A program made the translations under genes and the position numbers. Below, piece by piece: positions 6,192-14,886 of a stretch of 64,000 nucleotides of DNA (positions within the stretch are counted from its first letter, which is position 1; each line of letters begins with the position of its first letter). This DNA is from an uncultured Paracoccaceae bacterium (lineage in GTDB: Bacteria > Pseudomonadota > Alphaproteobacteria > Rhodobacterales > Rhodobacteraceae): assembly GCA_947493255.1 (NCBI GenBank), contig CANLQK010000006.1, forward strand, positions 248,001 to 312,000, written 5' to 3'. The notes below the pieces were generated by a model that searched no databases, was not told the DNA's origin, and saw only the letters and a list, made by a program, of their open reading frames with translations.

Positions 6192-7484
6192 CTAAACAAC
6201 AACCTCAAGGTGTTTTTGTTTCCCCACCCCAAACACCCGTTTATACCGCTCGACTTCAGAGGCCGGTCCCATCGCCTTATTAGGGTTGTCGCTGAGTTTT
6301 ACGGTTGGGTTTCCGTTCGCCGACACTGCTTTGCAGACCAGTGAGAATGGGGCGAGGGTGTCGTCTGGGGTGAGGCCTTTGAAGTCGTTCGTCAGCATCG
6401 TGCCCCAACCGAACGATACGCGGGTTCGGTTTTGGAATTGGGTGTGCAGGGTGGTGATTTTGTCGGCGTCTAACCCGTCCGAGAAGATCACCAGTTTTTT
6501 GGTCGGGTCTTCGCCACGGTCTTTCCACCATTTGATTGCGGTTTCGGCGGCGGTTGCGGGGTCGCCGCTGTCTACGCGGATGCCTGTCCAACCGGCCAAC
6601 CAGTCGGGCGCGTTTTCGAGGAACCCTTTGGTGCCATAGGTGTCGGGCAGGATGATGCGCAGGTTGCCGTCGTGTTCTTCTTGCCAATCTGACAGCACAT
6701 CATAGGGCGCGCGGGCCAGTTCGGCGTCGGTTTCGGCCAAGGCGGAGTAGACCATGGGCAGTTCGTGGGCGTTTGTGCCGATTGCTTCGAGGTCGCGGTT
6801 TTTGGCGATGAGGCAGTTGGAGGTGCCAAGGAAGTTGCCCCCCAGCCCTTCGCGCATGGCCTGCACGCACCAGTCTTGCCACAAGAAGCTATGGCGGCGG
6901 CGGGTGCCAAAGTCTGCCACGCGCAGGTTGTCCAGCGGTTGGAGTTGTTCGATCTTTTCCCACAGTTTGGTCATGGCGCGGGCGTAGAGGACTTGGAGTT
7001 CAAAACGACCCATGGTGCCCAACACAGCGCGGCCGCGCAGTTCCATCAAGATCGACAGTGCGGGGATTTCCCAAAGCATAACCTCGGGCCATGAGCCTTC
7101 AAACGTCAGCTCGTATTGGCCGTCGCGTTTTTCGAGGTGATAGGGGGGAAGGCGAAGGTTTTCGAACCAGTCCATAAACTCTGGACTGAACATTTGGCGT
7201 TTGCCGTAAAAGGTGTTGCCGCGCATCCATGTGCTTTCGCCGCGGGTGAGCGAGAGGGAGCGGACATGGTCGAGCTGTTCGCGCAGTTCACCTTCGTCGA
7301 TGAGGTCCGCCAAGCGCACGGATTTGGTGCGGTTGATCAGGGAAAAGGTAACTTGTGTATCCGGTTTGTTGCGAAACACGGATTGGCACATCAGAAGTTT
7401 ATAAAAGTCGGTATCGATCAAGGACCGGACGATCGGGTCGATCTTCCATTTGTGATTCCAGACGCGGGTGGCGATGTCGACCAT
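6192..7484 (-). CDS. pncB: Nicotinate phosphoribosyltransferase
   Basis: 430 residues, full length for PncB. It makes nicotinate mononucleotide from nicotinate, PRPP and ATP in the NAD salvage (Preiss-Handler) pathway, in the cytosol. Recognisable segments are the N-terminal [16 protein letters not shown], the central [19 protein letters not shown] and [11 protein letters not shown], and the phosphate-binding GIRVDSGDP and [12 protein letters not shown]. The nicotinamidase gene pncA, about 4 kb away, would supply its substrate. It is divergent from the hydroxyproline epimerase gene. Its stop lies 48 nt before the ATG of the putative effector gene. Confidence 0.95.
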   Translation of the reverse strand: MVDIATRVWNHKWKIDPIVRSLIDTDFYKLLMCQSVFRNKPDTQVTFSLINRTKSVRLADLIDEGELREQLDHVRSLSLTRGESTWMRGNTFYGKRQMFSPEFMDWFENLRLPPYHLEKRDGQYELTFEGSWPEVMLWEIPALSILMELRGRAVLGTMGRFELQVLYARAMTKLWEKIEQLQPLDNLRVADFGTRRRHSFLWQDWCVQAMREGLGGNFLGTSNCLIAKNRDLEAIGTNAHELPMVYSALAETDAELARAPYDVLSDWQEEHDGNLRIILPDTYGTKGFLENAPDWLAGWTGIRVDSGDPATAAETAIKWWKDRGEDPTKKLVIFSDGLDADKITTLHTQFQNRTRVSFGWGTMLTNDFKGLTPDDTLAPFSLVCKAVSANGNPTVKLSDNPNKAMGPASEVERYKRVFGVGKQKHLEVVV

Positions 7485-7538
7485 TGTGTGCTTCCTTCGG
7501 TTTGTATGGTGTTAGACCAAAGCGAAGGGCGGCTTGCA

Positions 7539-8594
7539 ATGAAGATGACGCGAATGATTACGGCGGTGGAAGCCCACGCCGAGGGTGAAGGCGGACGGGT
7601 GATTACCGGAGGGATGCCGTTGCTGAAGGGCAATTCGGTGTTCGAGAAGATGCAGGACATGCAGGCGCACCATGATGACATCAGGTTGTTGATGCTGCGC
7701 GAACCACGGGGGAACCCAGCGTTGTGTTGTAATGCGATTGTGCCGCCTTGCGACCCAACGGCGGATGCCGGGTTTATCGTAATGGAGCAGACCGAATATG
7801 CGCCCATGTCTGGCAGCAATGCGATTTGTGTGACCACGGTTTTGTTGGAAACCGGAGTTGTGCCGATGATCGAGCCGGTAACGACGCTGCGTTTGGAAGC
7901 ACCCGCAGGTGTGATCGAGGTTCGTGCGACGTGTCGAGATGGCAAGGTTGAGCGCGTGGAGTTCGAGAACGTGCCTGCGTTTGTTGCGCATCTTGGTGTG
8001 CCGCTTGAGGTGGCCGGTTTTGGGACAGTTGACGTTGATATCGCTTGGGGCGGTATGTGGTTTGTGATTGGCAATGCGGCGGCATTTGGAATTGACCCCG
8101 TGGCGGAGAATGGTGGCGCGAGTGTGCGCGCAATTGAGGCCATGCGCCATGCGGCGGCCGAGCAGTACCCCGTGAGCCACCCCGACAACCCCGATTTACG
8201 CGGCCCGACGATTGGGCAGATCGTAGCGCCCCCGATCGAAGACGGGACGGATGGGCGCGGTGCGATTTCTGTATCGTCCGGCCCGTTTGACCCCGCACGG
8301 CCCAATGCGTTAACGGGCGCTTTGGACAGATCGCCCTGCGGTACAGGCACCTGCGCAAAGATGGCGGTGTTACATGCCAAGGGGCAGCTGGAAGTTGGGC
8401 AAGACTATGTGAATGCGTCCCCCATCGGAACACGGTTTACGGGGCGCATTGAGAGATTGACGAACGTGGGGGATTACCCCGCCATTGTTCCGAGCCTGTC
8501 TGGGCGCGGATGGATTTCTGGCGTGTCGCAATGGATGTTGGACCCAAGCGACCCGTTTCCGGAAGGTTTTACAATTGGAGATATTTGGGGATGA
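7539..8594 (+). CDS. Proline racemase-family hydroxyproline 2-epimerase (Ser/Cys type)
   Basis: 351 residues. It belongs to the proline racemase/hydroxyproline epimerase family of cofactor-free enzymes that use a pair of residues as acid and base. The second catalytic Cys is present in SPCGTGT (Cys267), but the first position, normally MCGH, reads MSGSN with Ser91. Ser/Cys pairs have been described for 3-hydroxyproline epimerases, whereas Cys/Thr marks the trans-3-hydroxyproline dehydratases. The likely role is catabolism of hydroxyproline. Starts at 7506, 7539 and 7545 are all possible; 7539 was chosen because it gives the usual family N-terminus (MITAVEAHAEGEGGRVI). The next gene overlaps by ATGA. 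Confidence 0.8.
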   Translation: MKMTRMITAVEAHAEGEGGRVITGGMPLLKGNSVFEKMQDMQAHHDDIRLLMLREPRGNPALCCNAIVPPCDPTADAGFIVMEQTEYAPMSGSNAICVTTVLLETGVVPMIEPVTTLRLEAPAGVIEVRATCRDGKVERVEFENVPAFVAHLGVPLEVAGFGTVDVDIAWGGMWFVIGNAAAFGIDPVAENGGASVRAIEAMRHAAAEQYPVSHPDNPDLRGPTIGQIVAPPIEDGTDGRGAISVSSGPFDPARPNALTGALDRSPCGTGTCAKMAVLHAKGQLEVGQDYVNASPIGTRFTGRIERLTNVGDYPAIVPSLSGRGWISGVSQWMLDPSDPFPEGFTIGDIWG

Positions 8595-8896
8595 GTTTGA
8601 TTGCAGATGGGCAGAACCTATTCGTTGTTGATTTGCATTACGTCGTATCGCTCGATGAGGTTGAGCCGCATCTTGATGATCATGTTGCCTACCTAGAAGA
8701 CTGTTATGCTAATGGGCATTTCGTATTTTCGGGGCCGAAGGAGCCGCGCACGGGTGGCGTAATTATTGCGGCCGCGGCATCGCGGGCGGCGCTGGATTCG
8801 GTACTGAAGCTTGATCCGTTTATGGCGCATGGGGTGGCGAAATACACAGTGACCGAGTTTAGGCCTTCGATGATGGCAGCCGCATTGCAGAGTTAG
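8591..8896 (+). CDS. YCII-related protein
   Basis: 101 residues. It has the small alpha-beta YCII/dimeric ferredoxin-like fold pattern: an early strand FVVDLHYVVSLDEVEPHLDDHVAYLEDCYANGHFVFSGPKEPRTGGVIIA, with the His-Asp pair (LDDH) often proposed as active in YciI proteins, then a helix and KYTVTEFRP. The cellular function is not known. The ATG overlaps the stop of the hydroxyproline epimerase gene (ATGA), so the two are cotranscribed and it may take part in the same catabolic route. The longer frame from 8510 is discarded because it lies inside the epimerase gene. Confidence 0.75.
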   Translation: MSLIADGQNLFVVDLHYVVSLDEVEPHLDDHVAYLEDCYANGHFVFSGPKEPRTGGVIIAAAASRAALDSVLKLDPFMAHGVAKYTVTEFRPSMMAAALQS

Positions 8897-8984
8897 ACGT
8901 TCGGTCATTTCATAAAACAGGTGATTGGCGCAAAGTTTGCGCTAACCCACCCTTGCCAAGCCGAAAGAACGGTGGTGAGTTACT

Positions 8985-9125
8985 GATATTCTCAGGGCGG
9001 GGCGAAATTCCCCACCGGCGGTAAGCAGTAATGTAAGCCCGCGAGCGCCCTCATCGCTGAGGGGTCAAGCAGATCAGGTGTGATTCCTGAGCCGACGGTC
9101 ATAGTCCGGATGAAAGAGAATGTGC
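8985..9125 (+). promoter_or_regulatory. FMN riboswitch (RFN element)
   Basis: All the conserved blocks are present in order: ATTCTCAGGGCGGGGCGAAA, then CCCCACCGGCGGTAA, AGCCCGCGAGCG, GATCAGGTGTGATTCCTGA, GCCGACGGTCATAGTCCGGATG and AAAGAGAATG, which closes the P1 stem with the initial ATTCTC. It binds flavin mononucleotide and turns off ribH. No clear terminator follows, so control of translation initiation is more likely than attenuation. The gap 8897-8984 also contains a GCGCAAA/TTTGCGC hairpin (8928-8942) without a U-run. Confidence 0.97.
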
Positions 9126-9199
9126 GCATGGCCCATGTTAGGTGGGTCTTGTTTGCATGTGATCGCCTTGGGTGAAGTGTCGCTACGAAGGAGATCATT

Positions 9200-9634
9200 A
9201 TGACACCCACCCGATATGCCTTTATCAAGGCAAACTGGCATTCAGAAATCGTCGACCAAGCATTGGTCGGGTTTCAAGAGCTTATACCAGCCGATCAGAT
9301 CGATGTGTTCGACGTACCCGGTGCATTTGAAATGCCGTTGATGGCGAAACGTTTGGCCAAGACTGGCAAATACGATGCGGTCGCAGCCGCTGCGCTGGTC
9401 GTTGATGGCGGGATTTACCGGCATGATTTTGTCGCGCAGGCCGTGGTGAGTGGACTGATGCAAGCAGGGTTGGAAACCGACGTTCCAGTGTTGTCTGTTT
9501 CTTTGACGCCGCACCATTTCCAAGAAACCGAACACCACATTGGGATTTACCGCGACCATTTCGTCGAGAAGGGGCGCGAGGCCGCGAGGGCGGCATTGGC
9601 GATGACCCAGGCACGTATTGAAGCCGTCGCCTAA
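9200..9634 (+). CDS. ribH: 6,7-dimethyl-8-ribityllumazine synthase (RibH2-like)
   Basis: 144 residues. It condenses 5-amino-6-ribitylaminouracil with 3,4-dihydroxybutanone phosphate, the penultimate step of riboflavin synthesis. Motifs are FIKANWHSEIVDQA (substrate Trp in place of the usual Phe), DVPGAFEMPL, VVDGGIYRHDFVAQAV and SVSLTPHHFQETEHH. These features and its isolation behind an FMN riboswitch resemble the RibH2 type of Brucella and relatives. A strong AAGGAG precedes the ATG. The other rib genes are not in the window, so this is a stand-alone copy. Confidence 0.92.
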   Translation: MTPTRYAFIKANWHSEIVDQALVGFQELIPADQIDVFDVPGAFEMPLMAKRLAKTGKYDAVAAAALVVDGGIYRHDFVAQAVVSGLMQAGLETDVPVLSVSLTPHHFQETEHHIGIYRDHFVEKGREAARAALAMTQARIEAVA

Positions 9635-9646
9635 TTTGAAACCATG

Positions 9647-9676
9647 AAAAAGGGGCGCTGCTGATTGCAACGCCCC
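9647..9676 (-). terminator. Rho-independent terminator of the BCCT transporter gene
   Basis: On the minus strand GGGGCG ... CGCCCC (9652-9657 with 9671-9676) is followed by TTTTT. It lies between the convergent ribH and BCCT genes and is oriented to end the BCCT transcript. Confidence 0.75.
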
Positions 9677-9705
9677 GATCAATTTACCGGTTTGGCAGTA
9701 ACGGG

Positions 9706-11403
9706 TTATAGCCCGTTACTTGTCGCACCGTCGATTTTGTCGTGTGTCATTGGAACGCCCGCCTTTTCACGACGTGAGTCGTTATAGGCGGCCTTCACCA
9801 ATGCGATCGCCATCAAGGCCATCACGATTGAGAAGGGTAGTGCGCCGATCACCATCGCGGTCTGGATCGCGGAGGTGCCGCCCGAGATGAGCAACCCACC
9901 AACAACCAGTGCCAGCGCCGCCCCCCAGAACAAGATATGTGGACGCGCCTTCGGGCCTTCGTCGCCAGCCGCGTTGATCGTATTCACAATCAGCACCGCT
10001 GAGTCAGCAGACGTGACAAGGAATGTCATCAGCAAGACCACAATCAGAACAGCCATGCCCCACGCCAGTGCTTCGGCAATTGGTGCAAGCATGAATTCAG
10101 TCATGGCAAAGATTTTATCGCCATTCGCTGCATCAAAGATGACACCACCTGCACCGCCGTTGAGTTCTAGGTCAATGGCTGTACCGCCTGCCCAAGAGAA
10201 CCAGACGAAGCACATCAAGGCCGGAACGATGAGTGCACCGAGAACGAATTCGCGGATGGTCCGGCCACGAGAAATACGTGCCAAGAACAAGCCAACGAAA
10301 GGTGCGAATGCGATCCACCATGCCCAATAGAACACCGGCCACCACCCTTGCCATTGCGCCAGCAAGAAGGATTCTGAGCCATCGACACCATCGGTCCGGA
10401 AGACGTTAAAGCTGAGTTCCGGGAAGGCGATTAGGTAGTCCCAGATGCCAACAAAGAAGGCATTGAAACCGAACCACGTTGCGCCGAACAAGATGAAGAA
10501 CCCCAAGAGCACGATCGACAGAACCATGTTGATGTTGGACAGCCATTTGATGCCCTTACCAACCCCTGACAACGCGGACAGCGTAGATGCACCCATGATG
10601 AACAACAACGCGACGACGATACCCATTGTGGTGACGGCGCCGTCTGCATCCGACAATCCGCCAATGCCGATCCGGGTTAGGCCTGCAGCGAACTGTTCAA
10701 CACCAAAGCCCAAAGTCTGTGCGACACCAAGGATAGTGGCAACAACCGCGACGATATCGATGATGTGACCAAGAATACCTGCAAGGCTATTGCCAAACAG
10801 CGGCGTCAAACCTGACCGAATTGTAAGCGGCAAGCCGCGACGGTAGCTAAAGAATGCAAGTGACAGCCCACAAATCGCATAGCATGCCCATGCGCCCAGC
10901 CCCCAATGCAAGAAGGACCATTTGTAGGCCATGCGAATGTTATCTTCTGCGCCACCCGTCGTTAGCCCCATGATCGTTTCGGGGTTGCTTTGAAAATGTG
11001 CGACTGGTTCAGCCACAGCCCATGTCAACATGCCCACACCGATACCGGCGCCGAACATCATCGAGAACCAAGAGAAGTTCGAGAACTCGGGTTTCTCGCC
11101 ATCGACCCCTAAGTTCAGTCGACCGGATGCGGGCCATAGAGCCAATGCAAAACTGACGATCACGAAGAACGCAACGACCCAGATATACCAAGCGGCGAAG
11201 TTTTGGAGGATGAATCCGTTAAACCCATTGAGGACTTTACCCGACTGTACGGGCCAAAAGATCGCCCAAACAACAAGCGCTGAGATTATGATTTTCGCGG
11301 GCACCGCAACGGACGTTGCGAAACCATTATAGAACCCACCTTCGGTGGTGTTGATATCCAGCTCCGTCAACGGCGTACTGATATTAGTTCGACTTTCAGA
11401 CAT
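9706..11403 (-). CDS. BCCT family betaine/carnitine/choline transporter
   Basis: 565 residues with about 12 transmembrane helices. It is a secondary transporter for quaternary-ammonium osmolytes (glycine betaine, choline or carnitine). The glycine-rich TM3 motif FGAGIGVGMLTWAVAEPVAHF lies near residues 95-115. The family's Trp-rich TM8 signature appears as WWIAFAPFVGLFLARISRGRTIREF, and further on MTFLVTSADSAVLIVNTI. The GAGIGVG segment, with Ala rather than Met, favours Na+-coupled uptake, but coupling ion and substrate cannot be settled by reading. It is probably important for osmotic adaptation in a marine lifestyle. Confidence 0.92.
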   Translation of the reverse strand: MSESRTNISTPLTELDINTTEGGFYNGFATSVAVPAKIIISALVVWAIFWPVQSGKVLNGFNGFILQNFAAWYIWVVAFFVIVSFALALWPASGRLNLGVDGEKPEFSNFSWFSMMFGAGIGVGMLTWAVAEPVAHFQSNPETIMGLTTGGAEDNIRMAYKWSFLHWGLGAWACYAICGLSLAFFSYRRGLPLTIRSGLTPLFGNSLAGILGHIIDIVAVVATILGVAQTLGFGVEQFAAGLTRIGIGGLSDADGAVTTMGIVVALLFIMGASTLSALSGVGKGIKWLSNINMVLSIVLLGFFILFGATWFGFNAFFVGIWDYLIAFPELSFNVFRTDGVDGSESFLLAQWQGWWPVFYWAWWIAFAPFVGLFLARISRGRTIREFVLGALIVPALMCFVWFSWAGGTAIDLELNGGAGGVIFDAANGDKIFAMTEFMLAPIAEALAWGMAVLIVVLLMTFLVTSADSAVLIVNTINAAGDEGPKARPHILFWGAALALVVGGLLISGGTSAIQTAMVIGALPFSIVMALMAIALVKAAYNDSRREKAGVPMTHDKIDGATSNGL

Positions 11404-11554
11404 TTCTCACTCCCTATTTACCTATTTCTCCCATGGTCAGCCTGACAGACAGATGTCGTTTGCACAGCAAAAATGTCGCGTTTAAGGGCATAAACACGAC
11501 ATTTTACGCTTTTTAGGGTGTAAAAACGCGGTTTAGGCGCGTTTCTGGATGTGA
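11404..11554. other. Intergenic region BCCT gene / pncA with two AT-rich hairpins
   Basis: AAAATGTCG (11470-11478) and CGACATTTT (11497-11505) form a 9-bp stem that extends to 14 positions with one mismatch. On the minus strand its 3' arm ends in TTTTT, so it probably terminates pncA transcription. A second hairpin TTTTTA-GGGTG-TAAAAA follows at about 11511-11527. Both lie upstream of the BCCT gene and could also affect it. Confidence 0.5.
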
Positions 11555-12142
11555 TCAAAGGCTGACGCCAGCCACTTTCATGCCGTCTGTGGCAGCCTTT
11601 AGCGACCCGTCAAAATCAATTGCGCGGCACAGATCCATCCGAACGGTGACGTTAAAACCAAGTTTTGCAGCGTCGACAGCGGAGTAATTTACACAGAAAT
11701 CAGTAGCGAGACCCACCATGGTTAGATCGGTGATCCCGCGTGTGCGCAGGTACCCCTCTAGGCCCGTTGGCGTGGTGTGGTCGTTTTCAAAAAACGCTGA
11801 ATAGCTGTCGATTGCAGGATTGAAACCCTTGCGAATAATCAAGTCTGCGGCATCGACATTGAGGTCCTTGTGAAAAGACGCGCCCGCTGTGCCGATGACA
11901 CAATGATCCGGCCAAAGGACCTGTGGGCCGTATGGCATCTGCGTCATGGTCATGGGGTCAGCGTTGTGGCTGGATGCAAACGAGCTGTGGCCTGCTGGAT
12001 GCCAGTCTTGGGTCAGGATGACTGCATCGTAATCTGGCATGATCGCGTTAATCGGAGCGACAATGTCGTCGCCACCCGCAACAGCGAGCGCCCCACCGGG
12101 ACAAAAATCGTTCTGAACATCGATGATGATAAGGGCGTGCAT
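11555..12142 (-). CDS. pncA: Nicotinamidase
   Basis: 195 residues, an isochorismatase-fold hydrolase that converts nicotinamide to nicotinate for NAD salvage. Catalytic Asp is in IIDVQNDFCPGGAL (near residue 8), the metal-binding motif is DWHPAGHSSFAS (near 50), the catalytic Lys is in IRKGFNP, and the nucleophilic Cys is in GLATDFCVNYSA (near 150). The start at 12142 places the typical MHALIIIDVQNDF at the N-terminus; the longer frame adds 18 residues without support. Its product feeds pncB nearby. Confidence 0.95.
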   Translation of the reverse strand: MHALIIIDVQNDFCPGGALAVAGGDDIVAPINAIMPDYDAVILTQDWHPAGHSSFASSHNADPMTMTQMPYGPQVLWPDHCVIGTAGASFHKDLNVDAADLIIRKGFNPAIDSYSAFFENDHTTPTGLEGYLRTRGITDLTMVGLATDFCVNYSAVDAAKLGFNVTVRMDLCRAIDFDGSLKAATDGMKVAGVSL

Positions 12143-12268
12143 GGCAGGTTCCTGTTTCGGTTTAGACCAACCTAACCTGTGGGGGTGCGGCGTCAATCAA
12201 CGAGGTATGGGTAGGGTTGCATCGGGTTTTGCAATTGCTTAGGGACCCACGTTTTGCAGGAGGGTGCC

Positions 12269-13492
12269 ATGGCGGCTATCGGGATAGATTTCGGGACATC
12301 GAACACCGCAGCCGGTGTGATTGAAAACGGCACAGCGCAGATTTTGAAGTTGGAAGGTGGGAAAGACACCATGCCAACCGCTATTTTTCTGGATTTCGCG
12401 AACCATGACACCCTTTACGGGCGGGCCGCGGCACAGGCGATGATCGACGGGCAAGATGGCCGGTTTATGAGGTCGCTTAAGTCGATCCTAGGTACGCCGT
12501 TGGCACGAGAGAAGCGCCAGTTTTTGAACGAACGTTTGACGTTGATCGATGTGATCGCGCGGTTTCTGAACGAAATTCGCGAACGGGCCGAGCACGCCAA
12601 GGGGACGTCGTTCAGGCAGGTGCTGTCGGGCCGACCGGTCAGGTTTCATTCCAAATCTGATGCAGCAAATGCACAGGCCTTGGTTGATCTAGAAGACGCC
12701 TACCGCCTTGCCGGTTTTGACGAGGTTTCGTTTTTGCCCGAACCAGAAGCCGCGGCAATTGCGGCCCAAGGGTCGGGACGCATTTTGATCGTTGATATTG
12801 GGGGCGGCACATCGGATTTCACGGTGTTTGAACGTGAAAACGGGGCGACTAAGTTGCTTGCGTCTGAAGGGATCCGGTTGGGCGGAACAGATTTTGACCG
12901 CGACCTGAACGTTGCCCATGTCATGCCGCTGCTTGGGTATGATGCAGAGATCCGCAATGAGATGGGGCCAGATAGCCATAGCGCGCCACGATCTGTGTTT
13001 CGGGATTTGGCGACGTGGGAAAAGATTGCGTTTATGTATAGCCCCGCATTGCTGCGTGATGTGCGGCGGTGGGAAAGGTTAGCGGCGGACCCGGTATTAT
13101 TTGCCCGCCTTGGCGAGGTTCTGGAAATGCATTTGGGGCACGACATTGCCTATGCGGTTGAGGCCGGAAAGATCGCCGCGAATGCATCGTCTATGGGGCG
13201 CATCGACCTAGGCATCGTCGAGAAAGGGTTGGCCGCCGAATTGCCCAACCACATGTTGCAGATGCAACTGATCGATGCGGCCAACAAGATTGCCGCATGT
13301 GCGAGTGAAACGATTGCACTGGCAGGATGCCGACCTGACCAGATTGACCGCGTTGTATTTGTGGGTGGGTCCAGCCTGTTGGGCGTCATCCAAAACCGGA
13401 TCGCACAACTGTTGCCGGAAGCCCAATTGGAAACATCAGAGGTTTTCACCGCTGTTGTTGATGGGCTTGCGATTGCGTCAGGCAAAGCATGA
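12269..13492 (+). CDS. Hsp70-family (YegD-like) protein
   Basis: 407 residues. It has the actin/Hsp70 ATPase core only: phosphate-1 motif IGIDFGTSNTAAGV at the N-terminus, phosphate-2 ILIVDIGGGTSDFTVFE near 175, and the adenosine motif VVFVGGSSLLGVIQ near 368. It lacks the DnaK substrate-binding domain and C-terminal lid, as in YegD-type proteins. The ATG at 12269 follows GGAGGG and gives the canonical N-terminus. It is divergent from pncA. Function in the family is unclear; a role as a nucleotide-dependent chaperone is inferred. Confidence 0.85.
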   Translation: MAAIGIDFGTSNTAAGVIENGTAQILKLEGGKDTMPTAIFLDFANHDTLYGRAAAQAMIDGQDGRFMRSLKSILGTPLAREKRQFLNERLTLIDVIARFLNEIRERAEHAKGTSFRQVLSGRPVRFHSKSDAANAQALVDLEDAYRLAGFDEVSFLPEPEAAAIAAQGSGRILIVDIGGGTSDFTVFERENGATKLLASEGIRLGGTDFDRDLNVAHVMPLLGYDAEIRNEMGPDSHSAPRSVFRDLATWEKIAFMYSPALLRDVRRWERLAADPVLFARLGEVLEMHLGHDIAYAVEAGKIAANASSMGRIDLGIVEKGLAAELPNHMLQMQLIDAANKIAACASETIALAGCRPDQIDRVVFVGGSSLLGVIQNRIAQLLPEAQLETSEVFTAVVDGLAIASGKA

Positions 13493-13539
13493 GCGTCTGC
13501 CCTCTTGTTGTGGGGGCGGCTTGGGCTTAAATGGGCGCC

Positions 13540-14448
13540 ATGTATACTGTTGCTGCGCTATATCATTTCACCCCATTCGAGGATCCGGCTGCGTTGAAAG
13601 GCCCGTTGGCTGCTGCGTGCTGCGCGAACGACGTGATGGGAACATTGCTGTTGGCCCGCGAAGGGATCAACGGGACAATCGCGGGATCACGCGAGGGTAT
13701 CGATGCGGCGTTGGCCCATATTCGCGCCCTGCCCGGGTGTGCAAATTTCGAATGGAAAGAAAGCACCGCAAGTGTCCCGCCGTTCAACCGCATGAAGGTA
13801 CGGTTGAAAAAAGAGATCGTAACGATGGGGCAGCCGGACGTGGACCCAACGGCATCGGTTGGCCGTTATGTGGACCCAGCGGATTGGAACGAATTGATCA
13901 CGTCACCGGATGTTGCTGTGATTGATACGCGCAACGATTACGAGGTCGCGATTGGCACCTTTGATGGTGCAATTGACCCTGAGACCAAGAGCTTTGGTGA
14001 GTTTCCCGCATGGTGGGAAAAGAACAAAGAACGGTTTCACAATAAGAAGATCGCGATGTTCTGCACCGGTGGCATCCGGTGTGAAAAGTCGACCAATTTC
14101 TTGATCGGCCAAGGTGTTGACGATGTGTACCACCTGAAAGGTGGCATCCTAAAATATCTTGAAGAGGTTCCACAGGAAGACAGCACATGGGACGGCGAAT
14201 GTTTTGTGTTTGATGCACGCGTCAGCGTTGGGCATGGTTTGGAAGAAGGCCCGCATGTGCTGTGTTATGCCTGTCGGCGGCCCTTAATGCCCGAAGATCG
14301 GAATTTACCGGAATTTGAATTGGGTGTGTCCTGCCACCAGTGTGCTGGTGAAACATCGGATCGAGACAAGGACCGGTTCCGCGAGCGCCAAAAGCAGATC
14401 GCGTTATCGGCGGCACGTGGTGAAAACCATGTAGGGCCGAAAAGCTAA
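13540..14448 (+). CDS. trhO: tRNA uridine(34) hydroxylase, rhodanese-like
   Basis: 302 residues. TrhO uses O2 to hydroxylate U34 of certain tRNAs, the first step to 5-methoxyuridine-type modifications. It has an N-terminal acylphosphatase-like domain ([20 protein letters not shown]) and a central rhodanese domain with [19 protein letters not shown] and the active-site loop [14 protein letters not shown]. The C-terminal Cys-rich zinc-like region has CYACRRPL and CHQCAG. The ATG at 13531 is an equally possible start (three more residues); 13540 gives the usual [10 protein letters not shown]. No clear ribosome-binding site helps to choose. Confidence 0.92.
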   Translation: MYTVAALYHFTPFEDPAALKGPLAAACCANDVMGTLLLAREGINGTIAGSREGIDAALAHIRALPGCANFEWKESTASVPPFNRMKVRLKKEIVTMGQPDVDPTASVGRYVDPADWNELITSPDVAVIDTRNDYEVAIGTFDGAIDPETKSFGEFPAWWEKNKERFHNKKIAMFCTGGIRCEKSTNFLIGQGVDDVYHLKGGILKYLEEVPQEDSTWDGECFVFDARVSVGHGLEEGPHVLCYACRRPLMPEDRNLPEFELGVSCHQCAGETSDRDKDRFRERQKQIALSAARGENHVGPKS

Positions 14449-14518
14449 ATAGGCACCAAACTTGCGAAATTTTGGAAATCGGCGCCTAATAAGGGTCTGG
14501 TTTTTGAAAGGTATGGTC

Positions 14519-14833
14519 ATGGCAAAGTTTTTATTGGCATTTCACGGCGGGGGTATGCCCGATAGCCCTAAGGACGTCGAAGCGGCAATTGCAGCTTGGG
14601 GCGTGTGGTACCAAGGAATGGGGGCTGCTGTCGTTGACGGCGGATCACCGGTTGGGAAGTCACATACAGTTAGCGCTGCTGGGCATGTCGCGGACGGCGG
14701 CCCAAACCCGATTTCGGGGTTTTCCATTATCGAAGCAGACAGTTATGAGGCCGCCTGCGCACATGCCGCGAATAACCCGATGGTTCTTGACGGGTCCGGG
14801 TCTGTCGAAGTTGCGGAAATGGTCCACATCTAG
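14519..14833 (+). CDS. YCII-like protein
   Basis: 104 residues. It has the pattern of the YCII/DGPF small-protein superfamily: KFLLAFHGGGMPDSPKDVEAAIAAWGVWYQGMGAAVVDGGSPVG, then GFSIIEADSYEAACAHAANNPMV, typical of dimeric alpha+beta barrel proteins. No catalytic function is established. The ATG at 14519 is preceded by GAAAGG at good spacing. It is 53 nt upstream of the PLP enzyme gene in the same direction and could be in one transcription unit. Confidence 0.65.
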   Translation: MAKFLLAFHGGGMPDSPKDVEAAIAAWGVWYQGMGAAVVDGGSPVGKSHTVSAAGHVADGGPNPISGFSIIEADSYEAACAHAANNPMVLDGSGSVEVAEMVHI

Positions 14834-14886
14834 GCTGGATTATCTGGGATGATTGGGGTCATGTTGGCGCAAAGGAGATTTGCGCG

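Noticed and set aside
7116-7538. Long in-frame extension of the hydroxyproline epimerase (start at 7116)
   Set aside because: It runs antisense through pncB; the family N-terminus begins near 7539.
9128-9175. 15-codon ORF after the FMN riboswitch
   Set aside because: No ribosome-binding site and the ORF is in a leader already explained by the riboswitch; likely chance.
11511-11527. Second AT-rich hairpin as a separate terminator
   Set aside because: Stem has only A-T pairs and is likely weak; noted inside the intergenic entry instead.
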